From positions 186,861 to 250,860 of the forward strand of contig NZ_LMFA01000012.1 of NCBI RefSeq assembly GCF_001426565.1: DNA of 64,000 nt, given 5' to 3'. Position numbers and translations under genes: made by a program. Source of the DNA: Rhizobium sp. Root482 (lineage in GTDB: Bacteria; Pseudomonadota; Alphaproteobacteria; Rhizobiales; Rhizobiaceae). The notes beneath the pieces were generated by a model that was given only the letters and a program-made list of their open reading frames with translations, had not been told where the DNA came from and did no database searches. Numbering within the stretch: the stretch's first letter is position 1; every line of letters begins with the position of its first letter. This document shows positions 8,632 to 19,674 of this stretch, piece by piece.

Positions 8632-10125
8632 TCAGCTCTCGTAATTGGCCCGCACCAGCTCGTCGAGCAGGCGCACGCCGAAGCCGGATGCCCAGGACTG
8701 GTTGACCTCGTCATTGGGTGAGCCCATGGCGGTGCCGGCGATGTCCAGATGCGCCCAGGGCGTATCCTTGACGAAGCGCTTCAGGAACTGCGCGGCGGTG
8801 ATCGAACCGGCATAGCGGCCGCCGGTATTCTTCATATCGGCGAACTTGCTGTCGATCATCTTGTCGTATTCCTTGTCGAGCGGCAGGCGCCAGAGGCGTT
8901 CCTGCGTCGCCTGGCCGGCCGCCGTCAGCTGACCGGCAAGCCTGTCGTCATTGGCAAAGAGGCCAGCATGATGGCTGCCGAGCGCCACCATCACAGCACC
9001 TGTGAGCGTCGCCAGATTGACCATGAACTGCGGCTTGAAGCGGTCGTTGCAGTACCAGAGCGCATCGCAGAGCACGAGCCGGCCCTCGGCATCGGTATTG
9101 ATGATCTCGATCGTCTGTCCGGACATGGAGGTGACGATGTCGCCGGGCCGCTGGGCATTGCCATCAGGCATGTTTTCCACAAGTCCGATAATGCCGACGA
9201 TATTGGCCTTCGCCTTGCGCGCCGCCAGGACATGCATCAGCCCGGTGACGGCGGCCGCGCCGCCCATGTCGCCCTTCATTTCCTCCATGCCGGCACCGGG
9301 CTTGATGGAAATGCCGCCCGAATCGAAGACGACACCCTTGCCGACGAAAGCGATCGGCCTGTCCTTCGGCTTACCGCCCTTCCATTGCATGACGGCAAGC
9401 CGCGGCGGCCGGGCCGAGCCCTGCGCCACGCCGAGCAGCGCGCCCATGCCGAGCCGTTTCATTTCACGCTCGGTCAGCACCTCGACCTCGACACCGAGTT
9501 TTTCCAGTTCCTTGGCCTTGGCGGCGAATTCGACCGGCCCCAGAATATTGGCCGGCTCGTTGACGAGATCACGGGCCAGGAAGACGCCTTCGGCCACCGC
9601 CTGCGAGAAGGATGCCAGTTTCTTCGCCGCCACCGCCGCATCGGTGACGATCGTTATCTTCACCGGCTTCACAGGCGCCTTCTGGTCGTCCTCGTCCTTT
9701 TTCGTCTTGTAGCAATCGAAGCGATAGGCGTTCATTTCCATGCCGAGCGCAAAATCGGCCGCCTGCTTGCCGGACACGACGAGCCCGGGTGCATCGAGGA
9801 AGACGGTGACCTTCTCGGCGGAACGGATTTTCGCCGCAGCCGCGCCGCCGGCCTTCAGCCAGTCATGGGCGGTGAGGCCCGTTCCGTCGCCCATGCCGAG
9901 AACGAGAATGCGCTCGGCCGGCGAACCATGCGGCGCCACGATATCGAGCGCGGCGAGCGTCTTGCCCTTGAATTTCGCGATCCGCGCGGCCCTGGCGATA
10001 ATGTCCTGTGGATCGACCTGCTGGACGCCTGCGGCTTCTTTTGCGTCAACTGTCTTGAGCAGGATGGCGAGGCCGCCGGTGGGGCGGGCCGATTTGCTGA
10101 AACCGATTTCGAATTTCAAGGACAT
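8632..10125 (-). CDS. pepA: Leucyl aminopeptidase (M17, cytosol aminopeptidase)
   Basis: 497 residues, normal length. This cytosolic dimetal exopeptidase removes N-terminal residues from peptides. The catalytic block [10 protein letters not shown] (262-271) with the metal- and substrate-binding lysine and aspartate is intact, as is the M17 signature NTDAEGRL (343-350). The N-terminal regulatory macro-like domain covers about 1-160. The start at 10125 has TGGAG six bases upstream. It is the first gene of pepA-holC and is divergent from the lpt operon, with 318 bases between the two starts. Confidence 0.97.
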   Translation of the reverse strand: MSLKFEIGFSKSARPTGGLAILLKTVDAKEAAGVQQVDPQDIIARAARIAKFKGKTLAALDIVAPHGSPAERILVLGMGDGTGLTAHDWLKAGGAAAAKIRSAEKVTVFLDAPGLVVSGKQAADFALGMEMNAYRFDCYKTKKDEDDQKAPVKPVKITIVTDAAVAAKKLASFSQAVAEGVFLARDLVNEPANILGPVEFAAKAKELEKLGVEVEVLTEREMKRLGMGALLGVAQGSARPPRLAVMQWKGGKPKDRPIAFVGKGVVFDSGGISIKPGAGMEEMKGDMGGAAAVTGLMHVLAARKAKANIVGIIGLVENMPDGNAQRPGDIVTSMSGQTIEIINTDAEGRLVLCDALWYCNDRFKPQFMVNLATLTGAVMVALGSHHAGLFANDDRLAGQLTAAGQATQERLWRLPLDKEYDKMIDSKFADMKNTGGRYAGSITAAQFLKRFVKDTPWAHLDIAGTAMGSPNDEVNQSWASGFGVRLLDELVRANYES

Positions 10126-10443
10126 GAGAAACTCCAGGATGGCGATGCGGGCGCGGTGCTGTTACATGGGGGCTACAGTGGCGGACATTCGTCACCTTCC
10201 GCCACCCCCGCGGCACGTTGGCATACCCTTTCTTGGTTTTAATGGCCTTGGCAAGACGCGAGCGTATGTTTACATGCCGTTAACCAGCATTCTTTGCCGT
10301 CGATTAGCCTTGATCCTTTAGTCTTTCGTCATTGTGAAAATCTTGCAAACCGGCTTATTCGACACGGCATTGATACAGGTTCCGGCCAGCTATATGCCGG
10401 CATTCCCGAACCCGTCGCACGGCCACAGCGGCCAGGACAATGC
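10126..10443. other. Divergent intergenic region between pepA and lptF
   Basis: 318 bases that must hold the promoters of pepA (minus) and the lpt operon (plus). It is AT-richer around 10230-10375. A short hairpin CCGGC/GCCGG at 10382-10400 lies in the lptF leader. TTGTGA and TTATTC with a 17-base spacer (around 10332-10360) could be a sigma-70-type promoter for lptF, but the -10 match is poor. No coding frame was supported. Confidence 0.5.
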
Positions 10444-11613
10444 ATGAAACTGATCGAGCGTTATATCCTGAAGCGGGCAACGGGCATGTTCCTCGCCACG
10501 CTTCTGCCGCTTCTGGCGATCGTGTGGACGACACAGGCGCTGGCCAGCATCAATCTGGTCACCGACAGCGGCCAGTCGATCCTCGCCTTCATGCGGCTTG
10601 CGACGCTCGTCCTGCCGTCCATCGTGCCGCTCATCCTTCCCTTCGCGCTGGTCATCGGCGTGGCGCAGACGCTGACGGCGATGAATGCCGATTCGGAACT
10701 GACGGTGCTGAATGCGGCCGGAAGTTCGCGCATGACGATCATCCGGCCGATCATCTATCTGAGCCTCGCCCTCAGCGCGCTTTCCTTTACGGTCGACAAT
10801 TTCGTCGAACCCTATTCGCGCATGGCCGTGCGCAAGATGATCGCCACGGCAAATGCCGATCTCCTGTCGTCGGTCGTGCAGGAAAACACCTTCCGCAAGA
10901 TCGCCGACGGTCTCTATGTCCAGGTCGCCTCGCGGCGCAGCGGCGGCGTGCTTGGTGGTATTTTCGTCGCCGATTCGCGCAATCCGGCCTATGAGCTCGT
11001 CTATTACGCCCGCGAGGGTGCGGTCGACGACAATGGCACGGCGCTGGTGATGAAGGATGGCGAGGTGCACCGCAAGCTGCCCGACGGCAATGTCTCGATC
11101 ATCAAGTTCGACAGTTATGCCTTCGACCTCACGGACATGACCCGGATGGCCGGCGAGGTGAACATTCGCGCCAAGGACCGGGACCTGCCCTATCTTTTCA
11201 ATCCTGATCCGAAGGATCCGGTCTATGAGAAGAAGCCGCTCTCCTTCTCGGCCGAGCTTCATCGCCGGTTCACCGAATGGACTTTCCCCCTTGTTTTCGC
11301 CCTGGTCGCGCTGGTCGTCAGCAGCGATGCGCGGTCCCATCGCGAGGCCCGGATGCATCCGATGATCACGGCGCTGCTGACCTGCCTGTTCATTCGCTGG
11401 ACAACCTTCTATGCCGCCAACAGCGCCGAGGAATCGCGCCTCTTCATTCCGATCATGTACCTCATCCCGATCGGCACCGGCGCGCTTGCGATACGCCAGC
11501 TGACCGGAAACAGGCGGCTTGAAATTCCCGTCAGCTGGGAGCAGAGGGTCAACGACCTCCTGGTGCGGCTGCGCCTTGCCAAGCCGGCCTCCGACGGGAA
11601 TCAGCCGTCATGA
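10444..11613 (+). CDS. lptF: LPS export ABC transporter permease LptF
   Basis: 389 residues from ATG 10444; an in-frame ATG 150 bases upstream reads through leader sequence and is rejected. The protein begins MKLIERYILKRATGMF, the standard LptF/YjgP opening. It has three membrane helices at the N-terminus, a periplasmic beta-jellyroll of about 170 residues and three helices near the C-terminus. With LptG and the LptB ATPase (not in this window) it extracts lipopolysaccharide from the inner membrane. Its TGA overlaps the lptG start by four bases (ATGA). Confidence 0.95.
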   Translation: MKLIERYILKRATGMFLATLLPLLAIVWTTQALASINLVTDSGQSILAFMRLATLVLPSIVPLILPFALVIGVAQTLTAMNADSELTVLNAAGSSRMTIIRPIIYLSLALSALSFTVDNFVEPYSRMAVRKMIATANADLLSSVVQENTFRKIADGLYVQVASRRSGGVLGGIFVADSRNPAYELVYYAREGAVDDNGTALVMKDGEVHRKLPDGNVSIIKFDSYAFDLTDMTRMAGEVNIRAKDRDLPYLFNPDPKDPVYEKKPLSFSAELHRRFTEWTFPLVFALVALVVSSDARSHREARMHPMITALLTCLFIRWTTFYAANSAEESRLFIPIMYLIPIGTGALAIRQLTGNRRLEIPVSWEQRVNDLLVRLRLAKPASDGNQPS

Positions 11614-12695
11614 TCTTCACGACACTCGGCCGCTATTTCTTCAGGCGCTATGCGATGACCACCTTCTGGTTCCTCGCCGGCATCTTCGCGCTGATCTTCA
11701 TCATCGATTTCAGCGAATTGTCCAACCGAATGTCGCAGTTGCCGCGCTATTCCGTCGCCGGCGCGCTGTTGATGACCACGTTCCGCATACCGATGATCCT
11801 GCAGCAGACCGTTCCCTTCGTGGCGCTGTTTTCCGGCATGGCGGCGCTGATCTCGCTCAATCGCCGCTATGAGCTGGTGGTGACGCGCGCGGCCGGCATT
11901 TCCGTCTGGCAGTTCCTGCAGCCTTTCGTGGTCGGCGCCTTCCTGTTCGGCGTGCTGACGGTTATAGCGCTCAACCCGCTCGCTTCCTGGGGCACCAAAC
12001 AGGCGGAAATGCTGGAAACCGAATGGGGCAGTTCTTCGGCGTCCAAGTCGACGATCGCCGTTCCCTGGCTTCGCCAGATCTACGGAAACGACGATACGAT
12101 CATCGGCGCCCGCTCGGTTCGCGACGAGGGCAAGACCCTGGTCAATGTCAGCGTGATCCATTTCGATCCGCTCGGGACGATCGTTTCGAGACAGGATGCG
12201 GCCACGGCAAAACTCGAAGATGGTTACTGGCTTCTTAACGCGGTGACGGAAACGCGCAACGGACAATTGCCGCGACGTCTCGAAACGGTACGGCTGCCGA
12301 CCCATCTCAAGCCGGAATTCGTTCAGGAAAGCCTCGGAAAGGCTGATTCCATTCAGTTTTTCGACCTCCCGCACAAGATCGAGGTGGCGAAATCCTTCGG
12401 TTTCCCGACCAATGCCATGGAAACCCACTTCCACTCCCTGCTTTCGCTTCCACTGCTTCTCGTGGCGATGACGCTGATCGCCGCCAGCGTCTCCCTGAAA
12501 TTTAGCCGGTTCAACCAGTCGCGACCGGTAATTCTCGGTGGAATCCTCTCGGGCTTCGTGCTTTATGTCGTCACCGTGCTTGTCAAAGCATTCGGGAGCA
12601 GCGGCATTATGCCTCCGTTCGTTGCAGCCTGGTTGCCAGTTGTTGTAGCGATGGCGCTGGGCTCGACGATTCTATTGCATGAGGAGGATGGCTAG
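11610..12695 (+). CDS. lptG: LPS export ABC transporter permease LptG
   Basis: 361 residues, same fold as LptF: helices at about 15-35, 60-80 and 100-120, a periplasmic jellyroll, and three C-terminal helices ending near 355. The opening TTLGRYFFRRYAMTTFW is typical. It forms a heterodimer with LptF in the LptB2FG complex. The start overlaps the lptF stop, and the TAG stop shares one base with the GTG start of lptD, so the three LPS-transport genes are translationally linked. Confidence 0.95.
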   Translation: MIFTTLGRYFFRRYAMTTFWFLAGIFALIFIIDFSELSNRMSQLPRYSVAGALLMTTFRIPMILQQTVPFVALFSGMAALISLNRRYELVVTRAAGISVWQFLQPFVVGAFLFGVLTVIALNPLASWGTKQAEMLETEWGSSSASKSTIAVPWLRQIYGNDDTIIGARSVRDEGKTLVNVSVIHFDPLGTIVSRQDAATAKLEDGYWLLNAVTETRNGQLPRRLETVRLPTHLKPEFVQESLGKADSIQFFDLPHKIEVAKSFGFPTNAMETHFHSLLSLPLLLVAMTLIAASVSLKFSRFNQSRPVILGGILSGFVLYVVTVLVKAFGSSGIMPPFVAAWLPVVVAMALGSTILLHEEDG

Positions 12696-15034
12696 TGGCG
12701 GCAGGCGCCCGCAAACATACAAGGCTGCTGACGGCCATTCTGCTTTCCGGTGTTGCATTCCTGGCGTCGAACCCGATCGCGCCCGCATGGGCGCAGCCGG
12801 CGGATATCGATTCGCTCCAGCCGAGCCTTCCCGACGACGCCAAGATGCTTCTGTCGGCGAACGAACTCGTCTACAATCAGGATGCGGAGCGCGTCATCGT
12901 ACGCGGCGCCGTGCAGATCAATTACGGCGGCTACCAGATGGTCGCCCAGCAGGTCGAATACAGCCAGAAGACGGGGCGCATCATCGCGACCGGCGAAATC
13001 GAGCTGATCGAGCCCGGCGGCAATCGCATCTATGCCGACCAGATGGACGTTACCGACACATTCTCCGACGGCTTCATCGAGACGATGCGGCTGGAGACGA
13101 CGGATCTCACCAAGCTGGCGGCCGTGACCGCCGAGCGCCGCAATGGCGAGGAGATGATCCTCAACAATGCCGTCTATACCGCCTGCACGCCCTGCGCCAC
13201 CAACCCGAACCATCGTTCCCTCTGGCACCTCAAGGCGCAGCGCATCGTCCAGAACGGCCGGACCCATACGGTGCGGATGGAAAATGCCCGTTTCGAGCTG
13301 TTCGGTAAGCCCATCCTCTTCCTGCCGGTTCTTGAACTTCCCGATCATACGGTGAAGCGCAAGAGCGGCTTCCTGTTTCCGAAGTTCAGCTATACCCAGA
13401 AGCTCGGCGCCGGCGTCAGCATTCCCTATTACTGGGCGATTTCGCCCCATATGGACGCGACCGTGACGGGGACCGGGCTGACGCGCCAGGGTTTCCTGCT
13501 TCAGGGGGAGTTTCGCCAGCGCTTCGAAAACGGCGAACATATTCTCAGCATGGCCGGCATCAGCCAGATGAACCGCGACAACTTTACGGACGGCACGGTC
13601 GATGCCCGCGAAACCAATCGCGGCATGATCGCCTCGGCTGGCGAATTCAAGATCAATCCGCGATGGACATTCGGCTGGAATGTGCTGGTGCAGAGCGATG
13701 CCAACTTCGCCAAGACCTATGAACTGTCGACCTTCGACGGCACCACCTACACGAACCAAGTCTATCTCACCGGTCTCGGCAAGCGCAATCATTTCGATGC
13801 GCGGGCCTTCTACTTCGATATCCAGGATGCCGATCCGGACAGCCTTGCCGAAAACAAGCAGGCGGTGGCGCAGGTTCTCGACTATTCCTATACGGCGCCC
13901 GAGCCGGTGCTGGGCGGTGAACTGACCGCCGAGGTCAATCTGACCAATATCAATCGCAACCGCGAAGATGAGTTGCGCGTCGCGCTGCCCGGTCCCGACG
14001 TGTACCGCTATCGCGGACTGGACGGCACCTATCACCGGCTTTCCGCCGAGGCGGAGTGGAAGCGCAATTTCATCGTTCCGGGCGGGCTTTCGCTGACGCC
14101 GATCCTTGCCGCCCGCGGCGACGCGATCGGAACCTCGATGACCGCTCCCAGCAATTATAGCGGCAATTATTATGACGACGACGCCGCCACCCGCGGCATG
14201 CTGACGGCCGGCATCGATGCGCGCTATCCCATCCTCCTGACCACCGATTACAGCAGCCATATCATCGAGCCGATCGCCCAGCTTTTTGTCCGGCCGGACG
14301 AGGAATATGCCGGCGCCCTGCCCAACGAGGATGCCCAGAGCTTCGTGTTCGACGCGACGTCACTGTTCGACCGCGACAAGTTCTCCGGTTTCGACCGGAT
14401 CGAAGGCGGCTCGCGCGCCAATCTCGGTATCCGCTATACCGGAGCGCTCGGCAACGGCTATGCCCTGCGCGCCATTGCCGGCCAGTCCTTCCATCTTGGC
14501 GGCCTGAATTCCTTTGCGACCGACGACCTGGTCAAGGCAGGCGCCAATTCCGGCCTGGAGACCGACCGGTCCGACTATGTCGCCATGATCGGCGTCGACG
14601 CGCCCTCCGGCATCACGGCAAGCCTCAGCGGCCGGCTCGACGAGAAGAGCCTGGACCTGCGGCGCGCCGATGCGACGCTGGGCTATCAGGGCATCCAGTG
14701 GCAGGGCGCGGTCACCTATACCAGCATCCAGGCGCAGCCGCTTTACGGGGCGACCAACGACCAGGACGAAATTCAGACGGCCGCCGCCTTCCGCTTCCGT
14801 GACTACTGGTCGATCTTCGGTTCGGTGACCTATGATCTGAACAGCAATGTCATTACCCGCAACGGCATCGGCATCACCTATGACGACCGCGACACGATCT
14901 TCTCGCTGGTCTACAAGGAAGAGCGCGACAGCGACCAGTCCGTCGCCAACGACTGGTCGATCGGCGCGCGCATCAGTTTCCGGACCCTGGGTGACATCGA
15001 TATCGGCGACACGGATTTCGACGACCTCAACTGA
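12695..15034 (+). CDS. lptD: LPS-assembly protein LptD
   Basis: 779 residues from the GTG at 12695. A signal peptide covers about 1-34 (cleavage after AWA). The N-terminal OstA/LptA-like jellyroll runs from about 55 to 220. It contains CTPC, part of the cysteine set that forms disulfides in LptD. The rest is a beta-barrel rich in alternating aromatic and polar residues. LptD with LptE inserts LPS into the outer leaflet of the outer membrane. A hairpin lies 34 bases after the stop, before surA. Confidence 0.95.
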   Translation: MAAGARKHTRLLTAILLSGVAFLASNPIAPAWAQPADIDSLQPSLPDDAKMLLSANELVYNQDAERVIVRGAVQINYGGYQMVAQQVEYSQKTGRIIATGEIELIEPGGNRIYADQMDVTDTFSDGFIETMRLETTDLTKLAAVTAERRNGEEMILNNAVYTACTPCATNPNHRSLWHLKAQRIVQNGRTHTVRMENARFELFGKPILFLPVLELPDHTVKRKSGFLFPKFSYTQKLGAGVSIPYYWAISPHMDATVTGTGLTRQGFLLQGEFRQRFENGEHILSMAGISQMNRDNFTDGTVDARETNRGMIASAGEFKINPRWTFGWNVLVQSDANFAKTYELSTFDGTTYTNQVYLTGLGKRNHFDARAFYFDIQDADPDSLAENKQAVAQVLDYSYTAPEPVLGGELTAEVNLTNINRNREDELRVALPGPDVYRYRGLDGTYHRLSAEAEWKRNFIVPGGLSLTPILAARGDAIGTSMTAPSNYSGNYYDDDAATRGMLTAGIDARYPILLTTDYSSHIIEPIAQLFVRPDEEYAGALPNEDAQSFVFDATSLFDRDKFSGFDRIEGGSRANLGIRYTGALGNGYALRAIAGQSFHLGGLNSFATDDLVKAGANSGLETDRSDYVAMIGVDAPSGITASLSGRLDEKSLDLRRADATLGYQGIQWQGAVTYTSIQAQPLYGATNDQDEIQTAAAFRFRDYWSIFGSVTYDLNSNVITRNGIGITYDDRDTIFSLVYKEERDSDQSVANDWSIGARISFRTLGDIDIGDTDFDDLN

Positions 15035-15068
15035 GGCGGCGAAGCGCTTTTTGGCACGTCCAGCGGCA

Positions 15069-15095
15069 CCCTGATGCTTTTGCATCGGGGCTTGT
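15069..15095 (+). terminator. Weak hairpin between lptD and surA
   Basis: A nine-pair stem CCCTGATGC/GCATCGGGG (one G-T pair) with a TTTT loop, followed by CTTGTCATTGTT. The T-rich tail is poor, so it is more likely an attenuator or RNA-stability element than a full stop. Confidence 0.4.
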
Positions 15096-15215
15096 CATTG
15101 TTCGGCCGCATGTATTAGGCATTGATGCGGAAAATCAGCGCGGAACGCTGCGCTCGACAGGAAGATCATGGCCTGCGGACCGGTTGCGTCCGGGGGAAAA
15201 TGAAAAGGACGGGAA

Positions 15216-16157
15216 ATGGGCGGGAAAATTTCAATCACGCAGACGCTCCAGGCAATGATCCTTGCCGTTGGCCTGGCATTTGCCGCAACGCCCGTAGCGC
15301 AAGCCGCAAGCAAGGTCGCCGCCGTCGTCAACGGTTCGCCGATCACCACCGGCGACATCGCAAGGCGCGCCGCGTTCATGCGCCTGCAGAGACAGAGCGG
15401 CGGCACGGCCGCAGCCCGCCAGCAACTGATCGACGAAGTGCTCAAGCGCGCGGAAGTCCTGCGGATCGGCGCCTCGGTTAGCACATCGGATGTCGATGCG
15501 GCCGTAGCGCGCTTTGCAGCCGGCAATAAATTGTCCACCGCCCAGCTTTCGCAGGTTCTCGACCAGGCCGGCGTCGGCATCGAACATTTCAAGCAATATG
15601 TCGCGGTTTCCATGAGCTGGCCCCGCGTCGTCAATGCCCGCTATGGCAGCGGTGGCAGCGGACGCCTGTCGAACGAGGAACTGGTGCGCCGCATGCAGGC
15701 AAACGGCGGCAACAAGCCGGTGACCACCGAATATTTCCTCCAGCAGGTGATCTTCGTGGTGCCCGCCTCGAAGCGCAATGCCATTCTCGGCAAGCGCCAG
15801 GCGGAAGCCAATGCCTCGCGCTCCAAATATCCGGGATGCGAGCAAGCCAAGGTCTTTGCGGCGACGATGCGCGACGTCTCGATCCGCAATCTCGGCCGGA
15901 TGATGGCGCAGGAACTGCCGGCGGACTGGAAGCCGCTGATCGAGAAGGCCGGCGACGGCCAGACCACCGCCACCCGGGTGACCGAGAAGGGCGTGGAATA
16001 TCTCGGCATCTGCAAGAAGCGAGAGGTCTCCGACGACGTGGCCGCCGAGATCGTCTTCCGTGCCGAGGACCTCGGCAAGAAGTCCGAAGGCGAAAGCGAC
16101 AACAGCAAGCAGTATCTCGAGGAATTGCGCAAGAAGGCGCAGATCATCGAAAAGTAG
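15216..16157 (+). CDS. surA: SurA-like periplasmic chaperone
   Basis: 313 residues, shorter than the 428 of E. coli SurA. A signal peptide covers about 1-30 (cleavage after AQA). It opens with [21 protein letters not shown], the SurA N-terminal chaperone pattern. One degenerate parvulin-like segment may follow, and I see no second PPIase domain. It escorts unfolded beta-barrel proteins through the periplasm, and its place behind lptD fits a role in LptD assembly. The ATG is preceded by GGACGGGAA. pdxA starts seven bases after the stop. Confidence 0.85.
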   Translation: MGGKISITQTLQAMILAVGLAFAATPVAQAASKVAAVVNGSPITTGDIARRAAFMRLQRQSGGTAAARQQLIDEVLKRAEVLRIGASVSTSDVDAAVARFAAGNKLSTAQLSQVLDQAGVGIEHFKQYVAVSMSWPRVVNARYGSGGSGRLSNEELVRRMQANGGNKPVTTEYFLQQVIFVVPASKRNAILGKRQAEANASRSKYPGCEQAKVFAATMRDVSIRNLGRMMAQELPADWKPLIEKAGDGQTTATRVTEKGVEYLGICKKREVSDDVAAEIVFRAEDLGKKSEGESDNSKQYLEELRKKAQIIEK

Positions 16158-16164
16158 CCGAATC

Positions 16165-17193
16165 ATGTTCCCGACGCGCGACAGGCCGCTCGCCCTGACC
16201 ATGGGCGATCCGGCCGGCATCGGCCTTGATCTCGCCCTTGCCGTCTGGGCCGGCAGGCAGGTGCTGCAGACGCCGCCTTTCCTGCTGATCGGCGATCCGG
16301 CGGCACTTGCCGGGCGCGCTCGGCTGCTTGGCCTCGATATTACGATCCGCGAAACCGACTGCAACGGAGTGGCCAGCGCTTTTCAGGATGCCCTACCCAT
16401 CCTTCCGCTCGCCTGCGCCGCGCCGGTCAAGCCCGGCCAACCCGACAGCGCCAATGCCGGCGCCATCATCGGCGCCATCGAGACGGCTGTGCGCCTGACC
16501 CTGCGGGGGGAGGCTTGCGCGCTCGTCACCAATCCCATCGCCAAATCGGTTCTCTACGAGGCCGGCTTCAAGTTCCCCGGCCATACGGAATTCCTTGCCG
16601 ATCTCGGCGAACGCGCCACCGGCGAGCCGCTGCTGCCGGTAATGATGCTGGCGGGCCCGAAGCTGAAGGCGGTGCCGGTGACGATCCATATCCCGTTGAA
16701 GGACGTGCCGGCGCAACTGACATCCGACCTCATCTACCGGACCTGCGTGATCACCGCGCGCGACCTGAAAACCCGTTTCGGGCTTGCCGCGCCGCGGATC
16801 GCCATTGCCGGCCTCAATCCGCATGCCGGCGAAAGCGGCGCGCTGGGTCTGGAGGACGACGCCATCATCCGGCCGGTGGTGGAGCGGCTGGCGGCCGAGG
16901 GCCTGGCTATCACCGGTCCCCTGCCCGCAGACACGATGTTTCATGACCGTGCCCGCGCCACCTATGATGTCGCCATCTGCATGTATCACGACCAGGCGCT
17001 GATCCCGGCCAAGGCGCTCGGCTTCGACGACAGCGTCAATGTCACGCTCGGCCTGCCCTTCATCCGCACCTCGCCCGACCATGGCACGGCGTTCAGCCTG
17101 GCCGGCCAGGGCATCGCCCGCGCCGACAGCCTGCTGGCGGCGCTGCGGCTGGCGAGAGAGCTTGCCGATAATGTTTCGCGGGGAGACGACTGA
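16165..17193 (+). CDS. pdxA: 4-hydroxythreonine-4-phosphate dehydrogenase
   Basis: 342 residues from ATG 16165. PdxA oxidises 4-phosphohydroxy-L-threonine with NAD+ in the pyridoxal 5'-phosphate pathway. It has MGDPAGIG (13-20), the FPGHTEFLA block with a metal-ligand histidine, GLNPHAGE and [13 protein letters not shown], all conserved in the family. The longer frame starting at 16060 lies inside surA and is rejected. Its TGA shares a base with the rsmA ATG. surA-pdxA-rsmA is a widely conserved order. Confidence 0.96.
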   Translation: MFPTRDRPLALTMGDPAGIGLDLALAVWAGRQVLQTPPFLLIGDPAALAGRARLLGLDITIRETDCNGVASAFQDALPILPLACAAPVKPGQPDSANAGAIIGAIETAVRLTLRGEACALVTNPIAKSVLYEAGFKFPGHTEFLADLGERATGEPLLPVMMLAGPKLKAVPVTIHIPLKDVPAQLTSDLIYRTCVITARDLKTRFGLAAPRIAIAGLNPHAGESGALGLEDDAIIRPVVERLAAEGLAITGPLPADTMFHDRARATYDVAICMYHDQALIPAKALGFDDSVNVTLGLPFIRTSPDHGTAFSLAGQGIARADSLLAALRLARELADNVSRGDD

Positions 17194-18020
17194 TGGCGGC
17201 GATCGACGGACTGCCGCCGCTGCGCGACGTCATCGCGCGCCACGGGCTCGACGCGAAAAAGGCGCTCGGGCAGAATTTTCTGCTCGACCTCAACCTCACA
17301 CAGAAGATCGCCCGCACGGCCGGACCGCTCGAAGGCGTGACGGTGATCGAGGTTGGCCCCGGACCGGGCGGACTGACCCGGGCAATCCTGTCGCTCGGCG
17401 CCCGCAAGGTCATCGCCATCGAGCGGGATTCGCGCTGCCTGCCTGCGCTCGCCGAAATCGCCGAACATTATCCCGGCCGCCTCGAGATCATCGAGGGCGA
17501 CGCGTTGAAAACGCCGTTCGAGACGCTTGCCGACGAAGGCCCGGTCAGGATCATCGCCAATCTGCCCTATAATATCGGCACACAGTTGCTGGTCGATTGG
17601 CTGCTGCCGAAACAATGGCCGCCCTTCTACCAGTCGATGACCCTGATGTTCCAGCGCGAGGTTGGCCTGCGCATCGTTGCGGAGGCTGGCGACGATCACT
17701 ATGGCCGGCTCGGCGTGCTCTGCGGCTGGCGGACCGAGGCGCGCATGGCTTTCGACGTGCCGCCGCAGGCCTTTTCCCCGCCGCCCAAGGTCACCTCGAC
17801 CGTGGTCCATCTGGAGCCACGGGAAAATCCGATCCCGTGTTCGGCGGCGGCCCTGGAAAAGACCACCATGGCCGCCTTCGGCCAGCGCCGCAAGATGCTG
17901 CGCCAGAGCGTCAAGTCGATTGGCGGCGAGGCGCTGCTCGCCAAGGCGGGCATCGATCCGCAACGGCGCGCGGAAACGCTTTCCGTGGAAGAGTTCTGCC
18001 GGCTCGCCAACAATCTTTAA
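17193..18020 (+). CDS. rsmA: 16S rRNA (A1518/A1519) dimethyltransferase
   Basis: 275 residues. RsmA (KsgA) dimethylates two adjacent adenosines in the 3' hairpin of 16S rRNA during small-subunit maturation. It has [11 protein letters not shown] near the N-terminus, the SAM-binding GPGPGGLT, and the catalytic motif NLPYNI. The start overlaps the pdxA stop by one base. The TAA stop overlaps the stop of gmk on the other strand (18017-18020), so the two converging genes share their last bases with no terminator between them. Confidence 0.97.
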   Translation: MAAIDGLPPLRDVIARHGLDAKKALGQNFLLDLNLTQKIARTAGPLEGVTVIEVGPGPGGLTRAILSLGARKVIAIERDSRCLPALAEIAEHYPGRLEIIEGDALKTPFETLADEGPVRIIANLPYNIGTQLLVDWLLPKQWPPFYQSMTLMFQREVGLRIVAEAGDDHYGRLGVLCGWRTEARMAFDVPPQAFSPPPKVTSTVVHLEPRENPIPCSAAALEKTTMAAFGQRRKMLRQSVKSIGGEALLAKAGIDPQRRAETLSVEEFCRLANNL

Positions 18021-18682
18021 AGCAACGGTGTTTCCGTCAGCAGTCCGTTGACGAACTGGAACAGGCCGGGGCGGCGGTCGCGGCGCAGGCGTTCGGCCTC
18101 TACGATCGCCTGGACCGATGCAAAGGCGCTGTCGAGATCCTCGTTGACGACGATGTAATCATATTCCAGCCAATGCTCGATCTCGGAGCGGGAATTGGCG
18201 AGCCGCGTGGCGATCACCTCTTCGGTGTCCTCGGCACGACGGTGAAGCCGCGACTGCAGTTCGGCCATGGACGGCGGCAGGATGAAGATCGAGACGACGT
18301 CGCCGCCCATCTTTTCCTGCAATTGCTGGGCACCCTGCCAGTCGATGTCGAACAGCATGTCCTGACCTTCCGACATTGCCGCCTCGACGGCGTCGCGCGG
18401 CGTGCCGTAGAAATTGCCGTGCACCTCCGCCCATTCCAAAAGCGCATCCGTCTGCCGCAGGCCTTCGAAATCACGGATCGACTTGAAAAAATAGTGCCGC
18501 CCCTCGATTTCGCTCGGGCGCCGCTTGCGGGTGGTGACGCTGACGGAGATGCTCATCTGCGGATCGGCTTCCAGCAGATTGCGGGCAATGGTCGACTTGC
18601 CGGCCCCCGATGGCGAGGAAATCACCAGCATGAGGCCGCGGCGTTGTATGGTCTGGGTAACAGGCGGGTGGGCGGGGCTCAT
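18017..18682 (-). CDS. gmk: Guanylate kinase
   Basis: 221 residues. It phosphorylates GMP to GDP with ATP. The P-loop [10 protein letters not shown] (22-31) and the GMP-binding [18 protein letters not shown] block are intact. Sixteen extra residues precede the core compared with short family members. The start at 18682 is two bases from the yicC stop at 18685, so it is the last gene of a long minus-strand unit that begins with fabD. No hairpin follows; its stop overlaps that of rsmA. Confidence 0.96.
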   Translation of the reverse strand: MSPAHPPVTQTIQRRGLMLVISSPSGAGKSTIARNLLEADPQMSISVSVTTRKRRPSEIEGRHYFFKSIRDFEGLRQTDALLEWAEVHGNFYGTPRDAVEAAMSEGQDMLFDIDWQGAQQLQEKMGGDVVSIFILPPSMAELQSRLHRRAEDTEEVIATRLANSRSEIEHWLEYDYIVVNEDLDSAFASVQAIVEAERLRRDRRPGLFQFVNGLLTETPLL

Positions 18683-18684
18683 GG

Positions 18685-19572
18685 CTACTCCAGATTCTGA
18701 ACCTGTTCGCGGAACTGGTCGATGACGACTTTGAGTTCGATGCCGGCGGCGGTGACGGCGGCAGCATTCGACTTGGAACAGATCGTATTCGATTCCCGGT
18801 TAAATTCCTGGGAAAGAAAATCGAGCTTGCGCCCGACCGGACCGCCTTTCTTCAGGAGATCCCTGGCGGCGGCCACATGGGTGCGCAGGCGGTCGATCTC
18901 CTCGCGAATATCGGCCTTGGCGGCAATCAGCGCCACTTCGCCATAGAGACGATCGCGATCGAGTGCCGGCGCGCCATCCATCAAGAGCGCGACCTGGCCT
19001 GCCAGCCGCGTGCCGATCGCCTGCAGGCTGCGTGACGGGTCCGCCTCGATCTGCCGGGCCAGGGTCTCGATCGCTGCGATCTGGTCGAGCAGAACCCGCG
19101 CAAGGGCGGCACCCTCGGCTTCGCGCATGGCCACCATGTCGGCCAATGCAAGCTGCAAGCCGGCGAGAAGATCGGCGTCGCGCGCGGCGCGCTCACCCTC
19201 CTGTTCCTCCGGCTCGCGGAAATCGACAATGCCGCGTATGGCGAGCAGCGTGTCGAGGCGCAGCGGCGCGGGATCGATAAGCCCGGAAAGCCGTTCGCGC
19301 AGCGACATCACCGCGTCCAGCGCGCGCTGGTTGACCACCGGCTCGACGCCGGCTTCGGTGGCCGCGGCAGACAGATTGACCTGCAGATTGCCGCGGGAAA
19401 AGCAGGCGCCGATCGTCTTGCGGATCTCCGCCTCCAGATGCTCGGTACCGGCCGGCAGGCGCAGCTTGACATCGAGACCCTTGCCGTTGACCGAGCGCAA
19501 TTCCCAGGCCCAGCGCGTGCGCCCCGAGGTTCCTTCACGGCGGGCAAATCCGGTCATCGATTGCAACGGCAT
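18685..19572 (-). CDS. YicC/YloC family endoribonuclease
   Basis: 295 residues from ATG 19572, which follows AAGGAGAAGAG; an ATG 18 bases further upstream is less well placed. The N-terminus reads [11 protein letters not shown], and the C-terminus holds [19 protein letters not shown], the two signatures of the YicC N-terminal and DUF1732 domains. E. coli YicC and Bacillus YloC are reported as RNases. The neighbourhood with gmk is conserved in proteobacteria. Confidence 0.92.
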   Translation of the reverse strand: MPLQSMTGFARREGTSGRTRWAWELRSVNGKGLDVKLRLPAGTEHLEAEIRKTIGACFSRGNLQVNLSAAATEAGVEPVVNQRALDAVMSLRERLSGLIDPAPLRLDTLLAIRGIVDFREPEEQEGERAARDADLLAGLQLALADMVAMREAEGAALARVLLDQIAAIETLARQIEADPSRSLQAIGTRLAGQVALLMDGAPALDRDRLYGEVALIAAKADIREEIDRLRTHVAAARDLLKKGGPVGRKLDFLSQEFNRESNTICSKSNAAAVTAAGIELKVVIDQFREQVQNLE

Positions 19573-19674
19573 CTCTTCTCCTTCGTTCATCGCCAGAAAT
19601 GTGTAAGGCTCCGGCCCGCTTCACCGCAAGGGTCAAGCGGGCCGGAGCCTCCTCATCCACAACTGGTGGGCCGG

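Noticed and set aside
12692-14260. A 522-codon minus-strand frame
   Set aside because: Antisense to lptD, which has a signal peptide and LptD features; the shadow has none.
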